DNA of 8,613 nt, taken from NCBI GenBank assembly GCA_947311265.1, contig CAMZKQ010000264.1, positions 1 through 8,613 on the forward strand, in the 5' to 3' direction. A program made the position numbers and the translations under genes. This stretch comes from an uncultured Chlorobiota bacterium (GTDB taxonomy: Bacteria; Bacteroidota; Bacteroidia; Bacteroidales; JAADGE01). How positions within the stretch are numbered: position 1 is the first letter of the stretch; each line of letters starts with the position of its first letter. Shown in pieces: positions 1 to 5,909 of this stretch. Below the pieces are notes generated by a model that saw nothing but the letters and a program-made list of their open reading frames with translations, was not told the origin of the DNA and searched no databases.

Positions 1-518
1 AAAAAAAACCTAAAAAAGGGAAAATAAAAAATGGGAAAGCCCTAAAAGCAAGCTTTTTTGTACTTGTAGTTTTAGCCGCCATTACCTTTAGGCTTTTTAA
101 TCTACCTGCCTCAACGGCCGTAATTGCAGGTGGTATATTTGGTGTCATTGGTATTGGCATCATTATTTTTGCTAGCCGAAAATCAGGCAAAATGGTGCAT
201 TGTACCACCTACTGCCCCGTTGGCACAACAATCAATTACCTCAAATTCATCAACCCTTTTCGTATGTATATTGATGATGCCTGCACGCTTTGCCAGGGTT
301 GTATTTCGTACTGCAAATACGATGCTCTTAATTTAGAAGATATTAAAAATAAAAAGCCAGGCATAAACTGTACCCTTTGTGGCGATTGCGTAGGCTCGTG
401 CCACTCGGTATCTATAAAATATAAACTTTTTAATGCCTCGCCAGAAACTGCACGAAATTTGTACCTTTTTATTACCATTTCGCTACATGCTATTTTTCTG
501 GCTCTTGCCAGAATATAA
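1..518 (+). CDS. 4Fe-4S polyferredoxin-type membrane protein, 3' part (NapH/CcoG-like)
   Basis: Partial gene, open through the left edge; the reading frame begins at base 3 and gives 171 visible residues ending in TAA at 516-518. The visible part starts with a lysine-rich loop, followed by two hydrophobic segments (about nt 42-100 and 115-180). Next comes a cysteine pair, CTTYCP, at nt 201-218, then two ferredoxin motifs of the form CxxCxxCxxxC (cysteine codons 282-314 and 369-401), and a final hydrophobic helix near the C-terminus. Paired clusters after membrane helices are typical of NapH/CcoG/YccM-type proteins, which pass electrons at the inner membrane or help assemble redox enzymes. Neither ferredoxin motif has the usual proline after its fourth cysteine. 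The ATG at 192 lies inside the gene and is not the true start. The exact role cannot be assigned because the N-terminal half and upstream genes are outside the window. Confidence 0.88.
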   Translation, partial: KKPKKGKIKNGKALKASFFVLVVLAAITFRLFNLPASTAVIAGGIFGVIGIGIIIFASRKSGKMVHCTTYCPVGTTINYLKFINPFRMYIDDACTLCQGCISYCKYDALNLEDIKNKKPGINCTLCGDCVGSCHSVSIKYKLFNASPETARNLYLFITISLHAIFLALARI

Positions 519-563
519 AAGCTTTGGTTGCATGGTATCTTATTACAGAAAACAATAAATATC

Positions 564-1838
564 ATGAAAAAAAACACTTTACTATTAATTTTTGTAGCCC
601 TATTTATTTCGCAAAGCAAAGCACAGGATACCACTTACGTTAGAAATGTAATGAACACCATTGGCTCGGCAGAATACAATGGGCGAGGCTACGGACTAGG
701 CGGACACACAATGGCTGCCAAATATATTTCGGCAGAACTAAAACGCTTTGGCTTAAAGCAATTTAAAAAATCCTATTTTCAGGATTTTAATATTAGTGTA
801 AATACCTTTACCGAAGAAAACAATGTTAGCATAGATAATACAAAACTCGTTCCTGCCCAAGATTTTTTAATTGCCGGATTTTCCAACACCACAAAAGGGA
901 AATTTAAAATTGTCGTTTTAAATGCCAAAATAATAAAACACAAGCGACGGTATCGGAAATTCTTAAAAAAAGATTTCTCCAAAACATTTGTTCTTATTGA
1001 CACCATTGGGCTTGGCAAGCCCAGTTTTAAAACCAGCTACAACTCCATTTGCCAAAACAACACACTAAAAGCAAGAGGTATTATACAAATTGCAGAACAA
1101 AAATTAACCCATTCCCCTTCGCAGTGGCAGCAAAATTTCTGCCTGCTTACTATCTTGCGAAAGCAATTGCCCCAAGGGGCAAAAAATATAACATTAAACA
1201 TTTATGCCCACTATTTCGAGCAACTTAAAACACAAAACATAGCTGGTTATGTAAAAGGGCGGAGCGATAGTTTTATCGTATTTTCTGCCCACTACGACCA
1301 CTTAGGCAACATGGGAAAATCTGTTTATTTCCCTGGCGGGAACGATAACTCTAGTGGCACTGCAATGCTTCTAGACTTAGCAAAGCATTTTTCTGCACAA
1401 AAAAATATCCCCAAATACAATATACTTTTCCTCTTTTTTAGTGGTGAGGAATTGGGAATTTTAGGTTCACAGTATTTTACAGAAAACCCTTTGTTTCCCC
1501 TATCAAAAATAAAATTTTTAACCAACTTGGATATGATAGGCAGTGGTGATATTGGTATCCAAGTTGTAAACGGCTCTGTTTTTAGCCCCGAATTTGAGTT
1601 TCTTACTAAAACTAACGAAGAAAAAAAATATTTGCCCGAAGTGCGTATTCGTGGGGCAGCTGCCAATAGCGACCATTACTTTTTTTATGTAAAAGGCGTT
1701 CGTTGCTTTTTTATCTACACCTTGGGCGAGTATTCCGAATACCATAACATTTACGACCACCCCCAAAGCGTTCCGCTTATTGGCTACAATGGTTTATTTC
1801 GCTTACTGAACGATTTTTCTAAATACCTTGAGCAGTAA
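564..1838 (+). CDS. Exported M28-family zinc aminopeptidase
   Basis: A 424-residue secreted metallopeptidase. I chose the ATG at 564 because it gives a clean signal peptide (MKKN, a hydrophobic core, then SQSKA before Q); an in-frame ATG at 528 would put 12 odd residues ahead of it. The M28 metal site is complete: HYDH (His243, Asp245), the bridging Asp261 in GGNDNSSG, catalytic Glu295 and ligand Glu296 in SGEELG, Asp323 in NLDMIG, and His394 in EYHNIYDHP. Known M28 enzymes use two zinc ions to remove N-terminal amino acids from peptides; here this would occur in the periplasm or outside the cell. Residues 20-230 are a divergent N-terminal region leading into GYVKG, the usual lead-in to the catalytic fold. 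I see no C-terminal secretion or sorting domain. The gene starts 45 bp after the ferredoxin gene with no clear promoter between, so it may be cotranscribed. Substrate specificity is unknown. Confidence 0.94.
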   Translation: MKKNTLLLIFVALFISQSKAQDTTYVRNVMNTIGSAEYNGRGYGLGGHTMAAKYISAELKRFGLKQFKKSYFQDFNISVNTFTEENNVSIDNTKLVPAQDFLIAGFSNTTKGKFKIVVLNAKIIKHKRRYRKFLKKDFSKTFVLIDTIGLGKPSFKTSYNSICQNNTLKARGIIQIAEQKLTHSPSQWQQNFCLLTILRKQLPQGAKNITLNIYAHYFEQLKTQNIAGYVKGRSDSFIVFSAHYDHLGNMGKSVYFPGGNDNSSGTAMLLDLAKHFSAQKNIPKYNILFLFFSGEELGILGSQYFTENPLFPLSKIKFLTNLDMIGSGDIGIQVVNGSVFSPEFEFLTKTNEEKKYLPEVRIRGAAANSDHYFFYVKGVRCFFIYTLGEYSEYHNIYDHPQSVPLIGYNGLFRLLNDFSKYLEQ

Positions 1839-1889
1839 AATATGGAAATAAAAAAAATCGTGTAAGCAAAATTATTGGCTAATTTATTA

Positions 1890-1897
1890 TACCTTTG
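1890..1897 (+). promoter_or_regulatory. Bacteroidota-type -7 promoter element (TAnnTTTG)
   Basis: TACCTTTG matches the Bacteroidota primary-sigma -7 consensus TAnnTTTG exactly. It sits 17 bp before the ATG at 1915, in the only sizeable intergenic gap of the window (1839-1914). No convincing -33 TTG lies at the usual 17-23 nt spacing; the TTG at 1875-1877 is too close. If used, it would give a very short leader for the cheR-led operon. Confidence 0.45.
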
Positions 1898-1914
1898 TTT
1901 CTCTAATAAAAATT

Positions 1915-2751
1915 ATGCTTTCAGACAACGACGTACAATTATTTATAGACAGCATGAAAAGCGTGTCTAGCTACGATTTTTCGGATTACTCCAAAAAATC
2001 CTTTGCTCGTCGTATGCAAAAAATAATGTCAGATTACAAACTTACCCCAGAGGCACTAAATAAAAAAGTAACGCAAGACCCTCGTTTTTTAGAGCAAGTT
2101 GTAAAAGATATTACAGTAAATACCACCGAACTTTTTCGTAACCCAAAAATCTGGCAAGCCATTAAGCACCGCTTAATTTATAAGCTCAAAGACAAAGCGG
2201 AAATCAATATTTGGCATGCAGGCTGCTCTACCGGGCAAGAGGTGTATTCGATGTTAATTTTGCTCAACGAACTGGGCATGCTACACAAAGCCAATGTTTA
2301 CGCCTCGGATATAAATACTGACGTTATTGAAAAAGCAAAAAAAGGGCAGTACGTTTACCGGTTCAATGTAGAGTATCTAGAAAATTTTAATCAAGTCGTT
2401 CGGCTCAACCCTTATAATTTTGAGGAGTATAATGATATCCCTTTTTCAAAATATTTTGAAGTAGATAAGGTTGATGACAGGATTGTAATGCAAAGTTTCC
2501 TTAGAGAAAAACCAGTTTACAGGAAACATAATTTAGTAAATGAAGACAATGTTTTCTACAAAAAATTTGATATTATTTTCTGTAGAAATGTAATGATATA
2601 TTTTAACTCTAGGCTGCAAAATCGTCTTTTTAGGTTATTCCATCAAAGCCTTTCTAGGAAAGGCTATTTAGTACTGGGTCTGCACGAAAGTATTATTGGG
2701 GCAGAAGCAACTAAATTCAATCGTTTGGGCTACTTTTATATTGCCAAATAA
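1915..2751 (+). CDS. cheR: CheR-type chemoreceptor glutamate methyltransferase
   Basis: A 278-residue protein with the full CheR layout: a helical N-terminal domain (about 1-75) and a Rossmann SAM-binding domain. The visible signatures are TELFR at 71-75 (the equivalent of TxFFR with the catalytic arginine), the SAM loop GCSTGQE at 103-109, the acidic ASDIN at 130-134, CRNVMIYF at 223-230 with its conserved Asn and Tyr, and the C-terminal GYLVLGLHES. Known CheR enzymes transfer methyl groups from SAM to glutamates on the cytoplasmic helices of chemoreceptors. One departure is Gln108 where GCSTGEE usually has Glu. It leads a three-gene plus-strand run and is followed almost at once by a second CheR-like gene. 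No CheB, CheA or CheW is present. A receptor that could be its substrate is encoded on the opposite strand at 5910-7247, but that pairing is inferred. Confidence 0.95.
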   Translation: MLSDNDVQLFIDSMKSVSSYDFSDYSKKSFARRMQKIMSDYKLTPEALNKKVTQDPRFLEQVVKDITVNTTELFRNPKIWQAIKHRLIYKLKDKAEINIWHAGCSTGQEVYSMLILLNELGMLHKANVYASDINTDVIEKAKKGQYVYRFNVEYLENFNQVVRLNPYNFEEYNDIPFSKYFEVDKVDDRIVMQSFLREKPVYRKHNLVNEDNVFYKKFDIIFCRNVMIYFNSRLQNRLFRLFHQSLSRKGYLVLGLHESIIGAEATKFNRLGYFYIAK

Positions 2752-2761
2752 AGTACAGAAA

Positions 2762-3583
2762 TTGAGTATAAAAAAACTTAACATATCAGACTATAAAGAA
2801 ATTGCAACACTTCTCACGGGGCTTTCCGGAGTTGATTTTTCGGGCTTTGCATTAAGTTTTGCAAGAAAACGGCTCGAAAATACAATAAATGCACTTGGGG
2901 CAAGCAGTATTGGCGAGTTTAAAAACAAGCTAATTGCCAAACCCTCTTTCTTTGAAACAGTCATTTATAAAATGTCGCCACCCGTTACCGAACTATTTAG
3001 AGCTCCCGAGTTTTGGATAACGCTAGAGCAGGAAATATTACCCAAATTAAATAAAAAAGAAGCCCCCAAAATTTGTGTTCCGCAATGTGCCTCTGGCGAT
3101 GAACTTTACAGTTTACTTATTTTGCTAAAACGAAATAATATGTTACAAAAATCTCAAGTAACGGCCTACGATTTTTCTAACAAAAATATAGCTATTATAA
3201 AAGCTGGTATTTATCCAATAAAAAAATTAACCCAATCCAAAAAAAATTATGCAATACTTGCACCCCAGCAAGAGCTTACAGCATTTTGCTCACTAAGCGA
3301 AACCACTTACACATTAAATAACGCACTGCTAGAAAATGTAGATTTGCAAGTACGCACAATTTTTGATGATAACACAGGGGAATATGATTTTATTCTTTTC
3401 CGTAACCGGCTGATTTACATGGGAAAAGAATTGCATAATAAAACCCTAAGCCACCTACACCGCAGATTACCAAGAGGTGGGATTTTTGCCATAGGCTCTA
3501 AAGAGTCCATTACGGGCAACTCTGATTTAAAATTTTTTAAGGCTTCTAAAACCGAAAAAATCTACCGAAAAGGCCGGTTTTAA
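2762..3583 (+). CDS. Divergent CheR-like paralogue
   Basis: A second CheR-family protein, about 273 residues from the TTG at 2762. Motifs line up with the preceding gene: SFARKRL (SFARRM in the first), TELFRAPEFW at 76-85 (TELFRNPKIW), QCASGDELYSLLILL at 108-122 (GCSTGQEVYSMLILL), AYDFSN (ASDIN), FRNRLIYM at 213-220 (CRNVMIYF) and IFAIGSKES (LVLGLHES). The arginine of TELFR and the Asn and Tyr of RNxxIY remain, but the SAM loop has lost its first glycine, and the residues after ASDIN are poorly conserved. It may be a weak or altered methyltransferase, a regulatory pseudo-enzyme or a partner of the first CheR. An alternative ATG at 2696 would overlap cheR by 56 bp and add 22 residues with no counterpart in the paralogue; the TTG, 10 bp after the cheR stop, fits the homology better. 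Which start is used is uncertain. Confidence 0.84.
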   Translation: MSIKKLNISDYKEIATLLTGLSGVDFSGFALSFARKRLENTINALGASSIGEFKNKLIAKPSFFETVIYKMSPPVTELFRAPEFWITLEQEILPKLNKKEAPKICVPQCASGDELYSLLILLKRNNMLQKSQVTAYDFSNKNIAIIKAGIYPIKKLTQSKKNYAILAPQQELTAFCSLSETTYTLNNALLENVDLQVRTIFDDNTGEYDFILFRNRLIYMGKELHNKTLSHLHRRLPRGGIFAIGSKESITGNSDLKFFKASKTEKIYRKGRF

Positions 3584-3606
3584 TCGCACACATTACCCAA
3601 AAGACA

Positions 3607-5028
3607 ATGCAAAAAAGGCAAAAAGAGCGATTTCATGAATATTTTGAAAACGCAGCTACAGACTACCCCAAGTACCGCAAAAAATTTAATTACTACTGGA
3701 AAGATATTATATCCTATTGCAATTATTTTATAGATAAAACTGATACAATTTTAGAAATTGGTTGTGGCACAGGCGATACACTTGCCCAAATAAATGGTTC
3801 AAAAAAAACAGGTATTGACTTCAGTACCAAGATGATAGAGCAAGCAAAGCTAAATTATAAAAGTATTGATTTTCGTGTTTCAGAAGCCGAAAATATAGAG
3901 CTAGACCAAACCTTCGATGTTATTTTGTTATCCAATGTCATTGGATATTTCGATAATGTTTCTGATGTTTTTAATGAAATAAAAAAACTTTGCCACCCCC
4001 GCACCCGAATCGTAATTACTTATTATAACTACCTTTGGGAACCTATACTTTGGTTTGCCGAGTTTTTAGGTATCAAGAAAAAAAGTCGGCGGCAAAATTG
4101 GCTGTCTATAAAGGATATTCAAAACCTGCTCTACCACTCCGATTTTGAAACTTACCGAACGGCAAAACGCACACTTTTGCCAATAAATATCCCATTAATA
4201 TCTTATTTAGTAAATAAATACACTGCCCGCTTGCCATTTTTTAATGCCTTTGCACTCAACCACTTCGTATTTGCACGCCCTGTATTTTGCGATTTCCCAA
4301 AAGAAGAATATTCGGTAAGTGTGGTAATTCCTGCCCGAAACGAAAGCGGAAATATTGAAGCTGCCATTTTACGCACCCCAATGATGGGTAAGCATACCGA
4401 AATAATTTTTATTGAGGGCAATTCTACCGACGATACTTGGGACAAGGTGCAGGCAATACAAAAAAAATATGCCTCAACCCATGATATAAAAATCATGCAG
4501 CAAGACGGCAAGGGAAAAGGCGATGCCGTAAGAAAAGCCTATGCTGCTGCCAGTGGCGATATTTTAATGATTTTAGATGCCGACCTTACTGTACCGCCCG
4601 AAGATTTGCCCAAATTTTACGACGCAATAGCTCGCCGAAAGGGTGAGTTTATCAATGGCTCGCGCTTGGTTTATCCGATGCACAAAAATGCAATGCGACC
4701 GCTCAATACGGTAGGCAATCACTTTTTCAGTAAAGTATTTACTTGGATTTTGGAGCAACCTATAAAAGACACGCTTTGCGGAACAAAAGTGATGTTTCGT
4801 AAGGATTACGAAAAGTTGGCAGCCAACCGTAGTTTTTTTGGTAATTTTGACCCTTTTGGTGATTTTGATTTAATTTTTGGGGCTTATAAATTAAATCTTA
4901 AAATTATAGATTTACCTATCCGCTACCAAGAGCGAACTTATGGCGACACCAATATTTCTAGGTTTAGGCACGGGCTTTTACTTCTAAAAATGGTTATTTT
5001 TGCTGCCGGAAAAATAAAGTTTTGGTAA
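3607..5028 (+). CDS. Fused class I SAM methyltransferase / family 2 glycosyltransferase
   Basis: A 473-residue two-domain protein. The N-terminal part (about 1-200) is a class I methyltransferase with motif I ILEIGCGTGD at 48-57, an acidic GIDFS at 69-73, and LLSNVIGYF at 107-115. After a linker rich in hydrophobic and aromatic residues comes a GT-A glycosyltransferase of the GT2/DPM1-like type (about 235-460), with VSVVIPARNESGNI at 237-250, the IIFIEGNSTDDT segment, GKGKGDAVR near 301-309, the metal/nucleotide-sugar motif DAD at 324-326, NGSRLV near 350, and DTLCGTKVMFR at 388-398. DPM-like enzymes transfer a sugar from a nucleotide donor to a lipid phosphate; the donor and acceptor here cannot be told from sequence, and I see no strongly hydrophobic C-terminal helix pair. 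The fusion could glycosylate and methylate the same lipid or glycan. It follows the second cheR-like gene by 23 bp, probably on the same transcript, though a shared function with CheR is not evident. Confidence 0.92.
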   Translation: MQKRQKERFHEYFENAATDYPKYRKKFNYYWKDIISYCNYFIDKTDTILEIGCGTGDTLAQINGSKKTGIDFSTKMIEQAKLNYKSIDFRVSEAENIELDQTFDVILLSNVIGYFDNVSDVFNEIKKLCHPRTRIVITYYNYLWEPILWFAEFLGIKKKSRRQNWLSIKDIQNLLYHSDFETYRTAKRTLLPINIPLISYLVNKYTARLPFFNAFALNHFVFARPVFCDFPKEEYSVSVVIPARNESGNIEAAILRTPMMGKHTEIIFIEGNSTDDTWDKVQAIQKKYASTHDIKIMQQDGKGKGDAVRKAYAAASGDILMILDADLTVPPEDLPKFYDAIARRKGEFINGSRLVYPMHKNAMRPLNTVGNHFFSKVFTWILEQPIKDTLCGTKVMFRKDYEKLAANRSFFGNFDPFGDFDLIFGAYKLNLKIIDLPIRYQERTYGDTNISRFRHGLLLLKMVIFAAGKIKFW

Positions 5029-5036
5029 GCCGGTAT

Positions 5037-5297
5037 TTACTCCATATTTTCAATAGGGGCTTGCTGTGGCAAGTCTTTGCTTTGCCCTTCTTCGTCGGCA
5101 GTAGTTGCCATATATACCAGCCACAAAATAAGGAGTAGCAGAAATAGGCGTTGCATATTTTTTTTGTCGGTAAGGCGAAATTTATAAAGTGGCTCAACGG
5201 TGCGTTTATAATTTTTCTTTACGGTTTCAAAATCCTTAAAACGTTGAATTTCCTCTTCCGAGAGTTCCTCTTTTTTATGTATTTTATATTTTGCCAT
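5037..5297 (-). CDS. Small single-TM protein in the sigma factor operon
   Basis: An 86-residue protein I do not recognise as a named family. Residues 1-50 are hydrophilic and highly charged, with KKEELSEEEIQRFKDF likely helical. A basic stretch (KKNMQR) leads into one membrane segment, LFLLLLILWLVYMA, at about 51-64, followed by a short acidic, proline- and glutamine-containing tail of about 20 residues. By the positive-inside rule the N-terminus would be cytoplasmic and the tail periplasmic. The gene starts 6 bp after the sigma factor stop codon, so it is almost surely cotranscribed and translationally linked. Many ECF sigma factors are followed by a membrane anti-sigma factor with a cytoplasmic N-terminal domain and one TM helix; the topology and position fit a miniature version, but no zinc-binding HxxxCxxC motif is present and the domain is short. 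That role is only a hypothesis. Confidence 0.8.
   Translation of the reverse strand: MAKYKIHKKEELSEEEIQRFKDFETVKKNYKRTVEPLYKFRLTDKKNMQRLFLLLLILWLVYMATTADEEGQSKDLPQQAPIENME
5056..5079 (+). terminator. Possible weak hairpin terminator for the plus-strand operon
   Basis: The plus strand carries CTTGC (5060-5064), a TGTG loop, then GCAAG (5069-5073). The stem extends outward by one G-C pair and several G-T pairs using GGGG at 5056-5059, and is followed by a short T-containing stretch. It begins 28 nt after the stop of the methyltransferase-glycosyltransferase gene and lies within the 3' end of the opposite-strand small gene. The T-tract is poor, so this is a tentative call. Confidence 0.22.
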
Positions 5298-5303
5298 AAT
5301 TAC

Positions 5304-5906
5304 TTAGCTTATCGCAAATTTAATGGAAAATAAAAGAATTTGGATAGTTTTGTTAGATGTTTTATTTTTTATTTTCTGAATTATGCGGTGTACTTTCACT
5401 TTTGCATTGCTAACGCTAATGCCCAAAATATCTGCAATTTCTGAGTAAGGTCTATTTTCAAAAAATCGCATTTCTATAAGCCTAACTTTATCCTCGGGTA
5501 AGGTTTCGAGTATTTTTAAAACACCTGCAAATAGGTCTTCGCCCAAATTGGTTTCAATGTTTTCTGCAAAAAATTCTGCTCCTGTTTTATCTAGGCTTAC
5601 CGTTCTTTCCCGTTTGGTTTGCCGGTAAAATGTGCTTATTTCGTTTATTGAAATTCGGAATAGCCAAGCCGAAAATGGTACACCTTTAGCTTTATATTTT
5701 TTCAGGTTAAGCATTGCTTTCAAAAACACCTGCGAAGAAATATCAGCAGCTAGCTGCTTATTGGAAGTCCTATTAAAAACAAAGCCAAAAACCATTGAAA
5801 AATAGCGATTATAAAGGACTTCAAAGTGGTCTGGGTTTTCCTTTGCGGCTTCAATTTCACTACCTTCATTTTCTATTTCCTCCTTAGAAAGTTTTTTATA
5901 GCTCAT
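5304..5906 (-). CDS. Sigma-70 family (ECF-type) RNA polymerase sigma factor
   Basis: A 200-residue protein with the two domains of group 4 sigma factors. Region 2 spans about residues 25-97, including FEVLYNRYFSMVFGFV, the DISSQVFLKA segment (the DxxQ/EVF core-binding and -10-recognition helix) and FSAWLFRISINEISTFYR. Region 4 spans about 127-180, with LPEDKVRLIEMRFFENR, then the helix-turn-helix YSEIADILGISVSNAKVKVHR that would read the -35 element. There is no region 1 or 3, as expected for the ECF group. About 20 residues beyond region 4 (KTSNKTIQILLFSIKFAIS) form an unusual hydrophobic tail. The start is 3 bp after the receptor stop codon, and the gene is followed after 6 bp by a small single-TM protein. 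Tight packing between a membrane receptor and a membrane miniprotein suggests activity controlled from the envelope. Its target promoters are unknown; no duplicated promoter motif was seen in the window. Confidence 0.93.
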   Translation of the reverse strand: MSYKKLSKEEIENEGSEIEAAKENPDHFEVLYNRYFSMVFGFVFNRTSNKQLAADISSQVFLKAMLNLKKYKAKGVPFSAWLFRISINEISTFYRQTKRERTVSLDKTGAEFFAENIETNLGEDLFAGVLKILETLPEDKVRLIEMRFFENRPYSEIADILGISVSNAKVKVHRIIQKIKNKTSNKTIQILLFSIKFAIS

Positions 5907-5909
5907 TTA

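Noticed and set aside
1..60. A-rich stretch at the window start as a regulatory or repeat region
   Set aside because: In frame it encodes a lysine-rich cytoplasmic loop between membrane helices of the polyferredoxin.
124..336. A plus-strand reading frame of 70 codons beginning at 124
   Set aside because: It runs in another frame through the 4Fe-4S gene, whose frame carries two full cysteine motifs.
528..563. ATG at 528 as the start of the M28 peptidase
   Set aside because: It would place MHGILLQKTINI before an otherwise ideal signal peptide beginning at 564.
1325..1766. Two minus-strand frames opposite the M28 peptidase
   Set aside because: They are antisense to a gene with intact catalytic motifs and show no domain features of their own.
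5006..5034. Two CCGG tetramers near the plus-strand operon end as a terminator stem
   Set aside because: Only 4 bp would pair because the flanking bases are not complementary, and there is no T-tract.
5151..5333. A 60-codon plus-strand frame opposite the sigma factor and miniprotein genes
   Set aside because: It overlaps the real minus-strand genes, has no recognisable domain and looks like antisense of low-complexity sequence.
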